Shown: positions 1 through 7,709, counted from the first letter of the stretch. The stretch: 10,513 bases of DNA from Pseudomonadota bacterium (GCA_023453655.1 JAEXTE010000469.1:1-10513), one strand, 5' to 3'. A program made the numbers and translations. The notes: a model not told the origin generated them from the letters alone.

Positions 1-995
1 GCGTGCGCCGCCTGCGCTACGACTATCTGCTGCTGGCCAGCGGCGCGACCCATGCCTACTTCGGCAACGCGCACTGGGCGCGACACGCCCCGGGCCTGAA
101 GACGCTGGACGACGCGCTCGACCTGCGCCGCAAGCTGCTGCTCGCCTTCGAACGCGCCGAGGCCGCCACCGATCCGGCGGAACGCGACGCCTGGCTGAGC
201 TTCGCCATCATCGGCGGCGGGCCGACCGGGGTGGAGCTGGCCGGTACCCTGGCCGAGATCGCGCGCCATACCCTGGGCGGCGAATTCCGCAACATCGATC
301 CGGCACGCGCGCGGGTCCGCCTGGTCGAGGCCGGGCCGCGCGTGCTGTCCTCGTTCCCCGAAGACCTGTCCGACCGGGCGCGGACGCAGCTCGAGAAGCT
401 CGGCGTCGAGGTGCAGACCGGCGCTCCGGTCGAGGACATCACCGAGGCCGGCTACCGGCGCGGCGGGGAGTTCGTCACGACGCGCACGGTGGTCTGGGCC
501 GCGGGCGTGGCCGCCTCGCCGCTGGGCCAGTGCCTGGGCGTGCCGCTCGATCGCGCCGGGCGTGTGCGGGTGCGCCCGGACCTTTCGATTCCCGGCCATC
601 CGGAGGTGTTCGTGGCCGGCGACCTTGCGGCGATCGCACGACCCGACGGCCGTCCCGTGCCCGGCGTGGCGCCGGCGGCCAAGCAGATGGGCCGGCACGT
701 GGCAGACACGATCCGCGCGCGCCTCGACGGCCGGCGGGGCGACGGCGCGCCGTTCCGCTATCGCGACTTCGGCAACCTCGCCACCATCGGCCGCATGGCC
801 GCGGTGGTCGACCTCGGCCGACTGCGCTTCTCCGGCATGCTCGCCTGGTGGTTCTGGCTGGTCGCCCACCTGTTCTTCCTGATCGGATTCCGCAACCGTT
901 CGGTGGTGCTGCTCAACTGGTCGGTGGCGTACTGGACCCACCAGCGCGCGGCGCGAATCATCCTGGGCGGCGACGATCGTTCCGATACAAAGTAA
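1..995 (+). CDS. ndh: Type II NADH:quinone oxidoreductase (NDH-2), 5' end cut off
   Basis: This is a single-subunit, FAD-dependent, non-proton-pumping NADH dehydrogenase that passes electrons from NADH to membrane quinone on the cytoplasmic face. The frame is open from the window edge and ends at TAA (993-995), with about 330 residues visible. NDH-2 proteins are usually about 400-450 residues, so roughly the first 100, with the N-terminal FAD Rossmann motif, lie outside; the GTG at position 3 is almost certainly internal. Counting from that GTG, the segment YDYLLLASGA (6-15) opens the visible part. The NADH-binding loop GGGPTGVELAG is at 71-81, VWAAGV at 164-169, the second FAD contact AGD at 205-207, and the quinone-site-like APAAKQMG at 223-230. 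A hydrophobic C-terminal stretch (about 279-312) fits the membrane anchor. An 80-bp gap without a terminator-like hairpin separates it from the zinc transporter gene. The family call is firm; the exact subfamily is not. Confidence 0.9.
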   Translation, partial: VRRLRYDYLLLASGATHAYFGNAHWARHAPGLKTLDDALDLRRKLLLAFERAEAATDPAERDAWLSFAIIGGGPTGVELAGTLAEIARHTLGGEFRNIDPARARVRLVEAGPRVLSSFPEDLSDRARTQLEKLGVEVQTGAPVEDITEAGYRRGGEFVTTRTVVWAAGVAASPLGQCLGVPLDRAGRVRVRPDLSIPGHPEVFVAGDLAAIARPDGRPVPGVAPAAKQMGRHVADTIRARLDGRRGDGAPFRYRDFGNLATIGRMAAVVDLGRLRFSGMLAWWFWLVAHLFFLIGFRNRSVVLLNWSVAYWTHQRAARIILGGDDRSDTK

Positions 996-1075
996 CGATT
1001 GCCCGCCAGCGCGCAGCCCTCATCGCACGCACGGCGGCTGGGCTAGGATGGCGCGTCTCCCCAAGCGGCCCGCGC

Positions 1076-1885
1076 ATGATCGACGTTCCCGTGCAGAACC
1101 TGCTGGTCGCGCTCGCGGTCACCACCGTGGCCGGCCTGGCGACCGGCTTCGGCAGCCTGCTGGTGTTCGCGTCGAAGGGTCCGAATGCGCGCCTGCTCGC
1201 GTTCGGCCTGGCCTTCGCCGGCGGCGCGATGGTGTACGTGTCGCTGGGAGAGATCCTGACCAAGTCGATCACGGCCTTCAGCGCCCAGTTCGGCGACCGG
1301 CTTGGCTTCACCTGGGGCACGCTCTCGTTCCTCGCCGGCGTGCTGCTGATCGTCACCATCGACCGCCTGGTGCCGAACCCGCACGAACGGCTCGAGGTCG
1401 ACGACCCCTACTTCCGCGAACACAACCGCGACTACGTCAAGCGCGTCGGCCTGCTGACCGCCATCGCGATCACCGCGCACAACTTTCCGGAAGGCCTGGC
1501 GACCTTCTTCGCCACGCTCGAGAACCCCGGCGTGGGCCTGCCGCTGGCCTTCGCCATCGCCATCCACAATATCCCCGAAGGCATCGCGATCGCGGTGCCG
1601 GTGTACTTCGCCACCAACAACAAGACCTATGCCTTCGTCGCCTGCCTGCTGTCCGGCCTGGCCGAGCCGGTCGGCGCGATCGTCGGCTACGTGCTGCTGC
1701 GGCCGTTCCTGTCGGACGCGGTGTTCGGCGCGGTGTTCGGGCTGATCGCGGGCGTGATGGTGTTCCTGGCCCTGGACGAGCTGCTGCCGGCGGCCAAGCG
1801 CTACGCCAAGGGCCACGAGACGGTGTACGGGCTGGTGACCGGCATGGGCGCGCTGGCGATCAGCCTGGTGCTGTTCAAGTGGTAG
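1076..1885 (+). CDS. zupT: ZIP-family metal (zinc) transporter, ZupT-like
   Basis: Inner-membrane ZIP permease that imports divalent metals, chiefly Zn2+ and possibly Fe2+ or Mn2+. It has 269 residues, close to the 257 of E. coli ZupT, with about eight hydrophobic helices. The two metal-site helices carry the family signatures HNFPEG (residues 135-140) and HNIPEG (164-169), whose His, Asn and Glu side chains form the transport site. SGLAEPVGA (193-201) and ALDELLPAA (232-240) are also typical of bacterial ZupT. The loop between helices 3 and 4 (about 100-122) is rich in His, Asp and Glu, as in other ZIPs. I chose the ATG at 1076 because it starts just before helix 1 and gives the family length. 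The open frame extends further 5', but that part translates into an Arg/Pro-rich shadow of the NDH-2 gene. No convincing Shine-Dalgarno precedes it. No Zur or Fur operator is evident. Confidence 0.92.
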   Translation: MIDVPVQNLLVALAVTTVAGLATGFGSLLVFASKGPNARLLAFGLAFAGGAMVYVSLGEILTKSITAFSAQFGDRLGFTWGTLSFLAGVLLIVTIDRLVPNPHERLEVDDPYFREHNRDYVKRVGLLTAIAITAHNFPEGLATFFATLENPGVGLPLAFAIAIHNIPEGIAIAVPVYFATNNKTYAFVACLLSGLAEPVGAIVGYVLLRPFLSDAVFGAVFGLIAGVMVFLALDELLPAAKRYAKGHETVYGLVTGMGALAISLVLFKW

Positions 1886-2018
1886 GCGGGCGCCGGCCTG
1901 CCTGATCGCGTCCGGATCGGCCGGCTCGCACCGCTCGCGGCGCGCACCGGCGTACAGTCCAGCCGGCCCGGACGACCGCACGCCGGCGTACCGCGCAGGC
2001 TGCCTCCATCCCCACGAT

Positions 2019-2023
2019 GGAGA
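2019..2023 (+). promoter_or_regulatory. Ribosome binding site choosing the start of the DUF2306 gene
   Basis: GGAGA lies 5 nt before the ATG at 2029 and overlaps the in-frame ATG at 2017, which itself has only C-rich sequence upstream. This favours initiation at 2029 over 2017, a difference of four residues. Confidence 0.55.
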
Positions 2024-2028
2024 CCGCC

Positions 2029-2694
2029 ATGGCCCCGTACCTGCCTGCCCTCGCCCTGTCCGCCGCCCGAGGGCTGTTCTCGCTCGCCTGCCTGGCGACC
2101 TCGGCGTACGCCTTCGCCTACCTGTTCATGGCGGTCCGCGGCGGCGATCCCTTCGCCGCGCGGTTCGCCATCTCGGGGCTCGACGTGCCCGCGCACTTCT
2201 TCGGCGCGGGACTGGCGCTGCTGCTGGTGCCGCTGCAGCTGAGCGGCGGCATCCGCCGGCGCTGGCCGGCCCTGCACCGCCTCGGCGGCTGGCTCTCGGC
2301 GGCCGCGATCCTGGTGGGCGGCGTATCGGGCCTGTCGCTGGCCCAGCATGCGCAGGGTGGATGGCCGAGCCGCCTTGGCTTCAGCCTGCTCTCGCTGCTG
2401 TGGCTCGGAGTGACCGCGAACGGCATCCGCCTGGCGGTCGCGGGCCGGTTCGACCGGCATCGGCGCTGGATGGCCTACTCGATGGCCCTGACCGCCGGCG
2501 CCGTCACCCTGCGGGTGATGCTCGCGCTGGGCACCGGCGTGCTGGGCTGGCCGTTCATGCCGGTCTACGTGGGCACGGCATGGGCGAGCTGGCTGTTCAA
2601 CCTGGCGGTGTGCGCCTGGCTGCTGCGCCGGCCCCGTCCGGCGCCGCGCGGGAACGCCGGTAGTCGCTGGGCGTCCGCCCGACCAGCCGCTTGA
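2029..2694 (+). CDS. DUF2306-type integral membrane protein
   Basis: A 221-residue multi-pass membrane protein of unknown function (225 if the ATG at 2017 is used; GGAGA at 2019-2023 favours 2029). About six hydrophobic helices are visible. DUF2306-like landmarks are HRLGGWLSAA (83-92), which opens a helix after an Arg-rich loop, and RHRRWMAYSMALTAGAV (143-159), where the conserved His/Arg-Trp-Met leads into the next helix. No enzyme motif is visible. The last 98 bp overlap the oppositely oriented gene ending at 2597: the final helix and the Arg/Pro/Ala-rich tail are encoded opposite the C-terminus of a membrane AraC-type regulator. The tail after about residue 200 has low complexity and may not be conserved. 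The family call rests on the H-R-L-G and H-R-R-W-M pattern recognised by eye. The convergent partner may be functionally linked, but that is a guess. Confidence 0.75.
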   Translation: MAPYLPALALSAARGLFSLACLATSAYAFAYLFMAVRGGDPFAARFAISGLDVPAHFFGAGLALLLVPLQLSGGIRRRWPALHRLGGWLSAAAILVGGVSGLSLAQHAQGGWPSRLGFSLLSLLWLGVTANGIRLAVAGRFDRHRRWMAYSMALTAGAVTLRVMLALGTGVLGWPFMPVYVGTAWASWLFNLAVCAWLLRRPRPAPRGNAGSRWASARPAA

Positions 2695-3724
2695 AGGCGC
2701 TGTTGAAGGTCGACTTGGAGGTGAAGCCGGCCTCGTACGCGATCTCGAGGATGCTGCGCCGGTCGCCGGCATCGTCCAGGCAGGCGCGGACCGCCTCGAC
2801 CCGGTAGCGGTTCACGTACTCCCAGAAGTTGCCGCCCAGGCGCCGGTTGATCACCGCCGACACCAGGTATTCGGGGTAGCCGCTGCGGCGCGCCACCTGC
2901 GCGATTCCCAGCGCCGGCTCGCGGTAGAGCGCCTGTTCGGACATCAGCCGCGACAGACGCGCCTCGACCTCGTCGAAGCGCGGATCCTCAAGGTCGCCCA
3001 CGTCCGGCTGCGCTGCGGCCCCGGTGCCGACCTGCGGTGGTTGCATCGGTTCGGCCACCGGCGGCTGCGCGAGGCTGAACCACCCCACGATGCAGACCCA
3101 GGCCGCGACCGCGGCGTAGATGAGGAAATAGTCGGCCCAGCCGAGCTCCACCATCGCATGCAGGCCGGCGATGGCCCAGATCACGAACTGGCAGGCGGTC
3201 ATCACCATCAGCCAGCGCAGCGACAGCCGGTCCGCGTCCGAGCGCCGGCTGCGCAGCCAGCGCCCGTAGCGCCGCACCTGCAGTGCCCCGGCAACGAGGT
3301 ACGCCAGCGCCACCGAGAACAGCAGTGGATCGAACCACAGCCTGCGCCAGTCTCCACTGGCCGGAAGCGGATCGCCGGCCAGCCAGTGCATCGACAGCCA
3401 GCCCAGCATCAGCGCCAGCCAGACGCCGTGGACCAGATCGCGCCAGCGCGGCGAGCGCCCGCCGACCAGCGCGCGCACGTACAGGAAAAACAGCGGCGCA
3501 TAGGCGAAAGGAAGCACCCGCGCCACGCGGAAGGCCGCGGCGAAGCCGGCATCGGGCGCGGCCATGTGCGCGGCCTTCACCGCAAGGTCGAAACCGATCA
3601 GCGCCAGCCAGAGCGCGAGCACGCGGTTCGCGGCGGCGTTCGCCGCGCGGCGCCAGAGCGCCGGCGCCAGCATCGCGGCCTGTGCCGCGCCGATCGCATA
3701 CAGCAGGATCCAGAAGCTCGTCAC
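2597..3724 (-). CDS. Membrane-embedded AraC-family transcriptional regulator (7 TM helices plus HTH)
   Basis: A 375-residue fusion of an integral membrane module and an AraC/XylS DNA-binding domain, presumably a one-component sensor that acts on DNA from the inner membrane. Seven hydrophobic segments are visible at about residues 3-24, 34-54, 69-86, 96-115, 130-149, 169-191 and 198-219. A Pro/Gln/Ala-rich linker follows (about 220-245), then the paired helix-turn-helix domain at about 252-356. Helix landmarks are GIAQVARRSGYPEYLVSAVI (273-292) and ILEIAYEAGFTSKSTFNSAF (325-344), and the usual end motif GRTPSDYRR falls at 349-357. The start is a GTG (GTG ACG AGC) with only a weak GGGA upstream; the next in-frame Met is residue 18, inside helix 1, so the GTG is preferred. 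The ligand is unknown. The rpoH terminator upstream implies its own promoter within 3725-3775, but none is convincing. The 3' end overlaps the convergent DUF2306 gene. Confidence 0.88.
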   Translation of the reverse strand: MTSFWILLYAIGAAQAAMLAPALWRRAANAAANRVLALWLALIGFDLAVKAAHMAAPDAGFAAAFRVARVLPFAYAPLFFLYVRALVGGRSPRWRDLVHGVWLALMLGWLSMHWLAGDPLPASGDWRRLWFDPLLFSVALAYLVAGALQVRRYGRWLRSRRSDADRLSLRWLMVMTACQFVIWAIAGLHAMVELGWADYFLIYAAVAAWVCIVGWFSLAQPPVAEPMQPPQVGTGAAAQPDVGDLEDPRFDEVEARLSRLMSEQALYREPALGIAQVARRSGYPEYLVSAVINRRLGGNFWEYVNRYRVEAVRACLDDAGDRRSILEIAYEAGFTSKSTFNSAFKRLVGRTPSDYRRSRAAPDGAGAAARRTPPG

Positions 3725-3775
3725 GTCACGCGCGTCCCGGGGCGCCAGTGGAGCGCAAAGGGTATCGCGGACACG

Positions 3776-3800
3776 AAAAAGCCCGGCGCGGAGGCCGGGC
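3776..3800 (-). terminator. Intrinsic terminator of rpoH
   Basis: Read on the minus strand, a perfect 7-bp GC stem (GCCCGGC paired with GCCGGGC) with a 6-nt loop is followed directly by five Ts. It lies 24 bp after the rpoH stop codon, the standard layout for a Rho-independent terminator. It separates rpoH from the AraC-type gene downstream. Confidence 0.9.
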
Positions 3801-3824
3801 CTGTTCGGGAACGATGCCTGCGGG

Positions 3825-4715
<891 letters not shown>

Positions 4716-4725
4716 GGAAGGAGTC

Positions 4726-4750
4726 TAGCAGTCGGTACCTTCGACTGCTA
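4726..4750 (-). repeat. Perfect 9-bp inverted repeat just upstream of the rpoH start
   Basis: The arms TAGCAGTCG (4726-4734) and CGACTGCTA (4742-4750) are exact complements around a 7-nt loop. The repeat ends 10 bp before the ATG at 4715. In a transcript from the upstream TATAAT box it would fold into a 9-bp hairpin with AAGG in the loop, in front of a CUCCUUCC stretch abutting the start codon. It also overlaps the -10 element of the sigma-E-like promoter, so as DNA it could be an operator. The role is unknown. Confidence 0.7.
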
Positions 4751-4767
4751 AGGCGGGGAAAAGTTCC
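4740..4767 (-). promoter_or_regulatory. Sigma-E (RpoE)-type promoter for rpoH
   Basis: On the minus strand a full GGAACTT -35 element (4767-4761) is followed by 16 bp and then TCGAA (4744-4740). The element sequences and spacing resemble those of RpoE-dependent promoters, with one mismatch in the -10 (known forms include TCTGA and TCAAA). The predicted transcription start near 4734 leaves a leader of about 19-31 nt. E. coli rpoH is known to have a sigma-E-dependent promoter, so the placement makes sense: envelope stress would raise RpoH. That this promoter works here is inference. Confidence 0.6.
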
Positions 4768-4821
4768 CGCGGTGTTCTGGCTATGGAACGATTGGCCGCG
4801 AATGGCCATTCAGGTTCCACG

Positions 4822-4827
4822 ATTATA
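4822..4827 (-). promoter_or_regulatory. TATAAT -10 box, possible housekeeping promoter of rpoH
   Basis: A perfect TATAAT on the minus strand (read 4827 to 4822) lies about 107 bp before the rpoH ATG, in otherwise very GC-rich DNA. A -35 hexamer is not recognisable at 16-18 bp spacing (the sequence there is GC-rich), so the case rests on the -10 alone. Transcripts from here would have a leader of about 100 nt containing the complete inverted repeat. Confidence 0.4.
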
Positions 4828-4992
4828 CCGGTTGCGCCTGAATCGGCGGGCCGTCCCTGGCCCCGCCATCCGACGATACGACGGGTGCGATCAAGCGGTC
4901 GTGACCGGACACCGGATCCGGCCGGCCAGTCCGCCCCGGGCAGCAGCGGCCCACCGACGGACTCGTCCGGTCGTACCCCCTCCCCTGGACGC

Positions 4993-5020
4993 GGAAAGCC
5001 CCCGTCGCCGGGGGCCTTCC
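4993..5020 (-). terminator. Intrinsic terminator of the TonB-dependent receptor gene
   Basis: On the minus strand a 12-bp stem (including one G-U pair) forms with a seven-pair core GCCCCCG/CGGGGGC, capped by a GCGA loop of the stable GNRA type. Its descending arm ends in CUUUCC rather than a long U-run. It starts 25 bp after the receptor stop codon. The short U-tract makes it weaker on paper than the rpoH terminator. Confidence 0.75.
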
Positions 5021-5045
5021 TCACTGCCCATCCCTGGCAGCCGGG

Positions 5046-7670
5046 TCAGAACTTCTGCGCGTAGCGGAAGTAGACCGTCCGCCCGTAGGCGTCGTACAGC
5101 TCGAAGTTCCAGGGCCGGCCGCGCACGGCCATCAGCTCCGGGTAGCGGTCGCCGGCGTTGTTCACGCCCACCGTGATGCTGCCGTACCAGGGCGCCCGGT
5201 AGGTGAGCGAGAGGTCGTGGGTGGTGTAGCTGCCCAGCCGCGAGCCCGGACCGCCGCCGATGAAGCCGAACGACGGCGTGGCCGCCGGATTCTCCTGCGA
5301 ATCGATGTAGTTGAGGTTCCAGCCCGCGGTGAGCGCGCCCAGGGTCCAGGTGTTGCGCAGGGTCGCGCGCAGGTCGGGCGAGGCGATCCAGCCCAGCCGG
5401 TCCTTGACGGTCGGGCCGTCGGTGACGGTGAAGTCCAGCACCTTGGCGACCTGCAGCCAGTTCTCCAGCCGGCCGGCCCCGCCGAGGTCGGCGCGGGTGC
5501 GGATATTGAGGTCGAGGCCGCGGGTCTCCAGGTCGCCCTCGTTGGCATAGGCGGTGTTGACCTCGGCGACCGAGCCGTTGCTGCGCCGGATCACCGAGGT
5601 GCCGGTCGGCAACGGGATGCCGGCGTTGTCGAAGTTGACCAGCTCCTGGAACTCGATCTGGCGGATCCGGTCCTCGACCTCGATCCGGTAGTAGTCGAGG
5701 GTCAGGTTCAGCCAGTCGGTGGCGTCCCAGGCCAGGCCCACGCTGAACTGCCGCGAGTTCTCCGACTCGAGGTTCTGGTTGCCGCTGGCCCAGGTATCCA
5801 CCTGGTACACCACGACGTCCTCGTTCTCCGGTCCGTCGGCGATATTGTCGCCGTTGGCGTCGCCGCCGCAGTCGGCCGGGCTGTAGCCCATTACCACGCA
5901 GGTGCGGTAGTCGGCGACCTGTTCGGCCGAGAACGCGCGCTTGCCGTGCACGTAGGGCAGCGGCGGCGCGCGGAAGCCCTGGCCGGCCGAGGCGCGCAGG
6001 GTGAGGTTGTCCAGCGGCTGCCAGCGCAGCGACACCTTCGGCGAGACGTCGCTGCCGTAGTCGCTGTAGCGGTCGTAGCGGGCGGCCAGGGTGAAATCGA
6101 AGCTGTCGACGATCGGGAACAGCCATTCGGCGTACGCGGCGTAGATCTCGCGCGAGCCTGCGGCCGAGTTGCCGGAGGAACCCGCCACCACGCCGGCCTC
6201 GGACAGCGAGTCGTAGATGTCCGCGTAGTCCTCCTTCCGGTACTCGGCGCCGAAGGCCACCACCGACGCACCGCCGCCCATCTCGAACAGGTCGAGCGTG
6301 GCATTGGCGTACAGCTCCTCGATGTCGAAGATGCCGTCGCGCGAGGTGGTGGTGGTGAAGCCCTTGATCACTTCCTCGGAAGCGCCGAACGGGTCGTAGA
6401 GGTCGTACGAGCCGTCCGCGATCGCCTGCTCGGCCAGCGGCGTGACGATGTAGCCGCGGCCCAGCTCCTTGAACCTGGCCTTGCTGCGGCGCAGGCCGAA
6501 GTCGAGGTACAGGTTGTCGGTGGCTTGCCAGTTGAAGCCGAGGTTGATGTCGGCGACGGTGTTGTCGACGAAGTTGTCGCGGTTGCCGGCCGCCGCGTAG
6601 CGGTGGTAGACGAAGGCGCCCAGGCCATCGCCCGGCACCGGATCGTTGGGCGAACCCTCGGGCACGTACACGGCGCCCGGCGTGGGTGCATAGCGGCCGA
6701 AGCTGTCGGTGCTGCTGTAGCTGCCCGAGGCGTAGAACGACCAGTCCTCGTTGATCCGCAGGCTGCCGCGCGCGAACAGCGACCGGTTCTTGACCGAAGC
6801 CTCGTCGGCGGCGACCGCGTTGAAGTCGTACACGCAGTTGTCGCCGTTGCGCCAGAAGTTGGGATCGTCGCAGGCATAGCCAGGCAGCGCGCCGCCGAGC
6901 TCGCCCTCCTCGCCCGGGTCGGTCGCGCTCTCGAGGTAGTAGTTGTTGCCGTAGAACGAGCCGCCGCGCACCGCGCCGCTGATCTGGTCGCGGGTGTACA
7001 CCATCCCGCGGGTGCTGTTCGAGGCGCCGAGGATCAGGTTGCCGCGGTCGGACGAGGTGCCGAACACCAGCGAGGCTTCCTCGGTGTCTCCTCCGCGGAC
7101 CTTGGGATCGCCGATGCCGTAGCGGACTTCCGCGCCTTCGTAGTCCTTGCGCAGGATGATGTTGACCACGCCGCCGATGGCATCCGAACCGTACAGCGCG
7201 GACGCGCCGTCGGACAGGATCTCGATGCGTTCCACCGCCGCCAGCGGGATGGTGTTGAGGTCGGCGTTGTTGCCGGTCGAGGGCGCGTAGGGCACGCGGC
7301 GGCCGTCCACCAGCACCAGGGTGCGGTCGGAGCCGATGCCGCGCAGGTCGATGTCGGCCGTGGCCTGCGCGCTGCTGCCCGACTGCGGGCGGAAGTTGCC
7401 AAACGAGGAGAAGGTGGAGTCGCGCAGCACGTCGGCCACGGACACGTCGCCGCTGGCATCGATGGCGGCGCGGTCGATCACCGTCACCGGGACCGCGCCC
7501 TCGATGTCCGCGCGACGGATGCGCGAGCCGGTGACCTGGATGCGGTCGAGGGTCTGGGTGTCGCCGTCGGGGGCATCCTGCGCGGCAACGGGTAGCGCGG
7601 GCAGGGCGCAGGCAATGGCGATCGGCAGCGCCGCAAGCCTGCGACGGGGCGATCGGAACAGGGATGTCAT
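5046..7670 (-). CDS. TonB-dependent outer-membrane receptor
   Basis: An 874-residue outer-membrane transporter that uses TonB/ExbBD energy to import a substrate such as an iron complex, cofactor, peptide or glycan; the substrate cannot be told from sequence. A Sec signal peptide covers about 1-30 (Arg-rich start, hydrophobic core, cleavage likely after PVAA). A TonB-box-like LDRIQVTGSR (41-50) follows, then the plug domain (about 55-180) with VLVDGRRVP (119-127), IPLAAVERIEIL (141-152), GASALYGSDAIGGVVNIILR (155-174). The rest is a 22-strand-type barrel ending in Phe (FRYAQKF). Two likely extracellular loops carry close Cys pairs, C267/C279 and C590/C601. The second is followed by an Asp/Asn-rich segment (604-612) resembling a calcium-binding loop. 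No N-terminal signalling (FecR-interacting) extension is present. The start is ATG at 7670 with GGAG 7 nt upstream (7678-7681). An AraC-type gene ends 47 bp upstream, so co-transcription or local control is likely. Confidence 0.95.
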   Translation of the reverse strand: MTSLFRSPRRRLAALPIAIACALPALPVAAQDAPDGDTQTLDRIQVTGSRIRRADIEGAVPVTVIDRAAIDASGDVSVADVLRDSTFSSFGNFRPQSGSSAQATADIDLRGIGSDRTLVLVDGRRVPYAPSTGNNADLNTIPLAAVERIEILSDGASALYGSDAIGGVVNIILRKDYEGAEVRYGIGDPKVRGGDTEEASLVFGTSSDRGNLILGASNSTRGMVYTRDQISGAVRGGSFYGNNYYLESATDPGEEGELGGALPGYACDDPNFWRNGDNCVYDFNAVAADEASVKNRSLFARGSLRINEDWSFYASGSYSSTDSFGRYAPTPGAVYVPEGSPNDPVPGDGLGAFVYHRYAAAGNRDNFVDNTVADINLGFNWQATDNLYLDFGLRRSKARFKELGRGYIVTPLAEQAIADGSYDLYDPFGASEEVIKGFTTTTSRDGIFDIEELYANATLDLFEMGGGASVVAFGAEYRKEDYADIYDSLSEAGVVAGSSGNSAAGSREIYAAYAEWLFPIVDSFDFTLAARYDRYSDYGSDVSPKVSLRWQPLDNLTLRASAGQGFRAPPLPYVHGKRAFSAEQVADYRTCVVMGYSPADCGGDANGDNIADGPENEDVVVYQVDTWASGNQNLESENSRQFSVGLAWDATDWLNLTLDYYRIEVEDRIRQIEFQELVNFDNAGIPLPTGTSVIRRSNGSVAEVNTAYANEGDLETRGLDLNIRTRADLGGAGRLENWLQVAKVLDFTVTDGPTVKDRLGWIASPDLRATLRNTWTLGALTAGWNLNYIDSQENPAATPSFGFIGGGPGSRLGSYTTHDLSLTYRAPWYGSITVGVNNAGDRYPELMAVRGRPWNFELYDAYGRTVYFRYAQKF

Positions 7671-7695
7671 GGGATTTCTCCGGATCTCGTTATGT

Positions 7696-7709
7696 GTGCG
7701 TTAACGCAC
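7696..7709. promoter_or_regulatory. 14-bp perfect palindrome, candidate operator ahead of the receptor gene
   Basis: GTGCGTTAACGCAC reads identically on both strands. It lies in the 47-bp gap between the AraC-type gene and the receptor gene, 25 bp before the receptor ATG. A symmetrical site suits a dimeric repressor. AraC proteins usually bind direct or asymmetric sites, so the neighbouring regulator is not the obvious ligand. A short transcript hairpin is the alternative; no U-run follows. Confidence 0.4.

Larger units (their letters stand above)
4716..5045. other. Intergenic region between rpoH and the TonB-receptor gene
   Basis: This is a non-coding gap of 330 bp. The left part (4716-4827) is the rpoH leader with an inverted repeat, a sigma-E-like promoter and a TATAAT box. 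The right part (4993-5020) is the terminator hairpin of the receptor gene. Between them (about 4851-4992) I see GC-rich sequence with a 10-bp palindrome CCGGATCCGG at 4912-4921, but no convincing gene, RNA or operator. Confidence 0.7.

Noticed and set aside
1044..1049. TAGGAT as a -10 box for the ZupT gene
   Set aside because: Position is plausible (about 27 bp before the ATG), but no -35 element is recognisable at 16-18 bp spacing, so it is not better than chance.
1892..1925. GCCGGCC...GGCCGGC inverted repeat after the ZupT gene, considered as a terminator
   Set aside because: The 7-bp arms enclose a 20-nt loop and no T-run follows; in DNA this GC-rich such repeats arise easily.
1043..1981. 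Minus-strand open frame opposite the ZupT gene
   Set aside because: Gln/Arg/Ala/His-rich low-complexity translation; the + strand gene has both ZIP signatures.
4785..4818. Second sigma-E-like -35 (GGAACCT at 4812-4818, minus strand) in the rpoH leader
   Set aside because: At 15-17 bp downstream there is no TCnnA-like -10 element (the sequence reads near CCAATC).
5217..7595. A long open frame of nearly 800 codons on the + strand opposite the TonB receptor gene
   Set aside because: Its translation is a low-complexity Val/Ala/Gly/Arg/His mixture without domains. It mirrors the GC-rich codons of the receptor gene, which has a signal peptide, plug and barrel.
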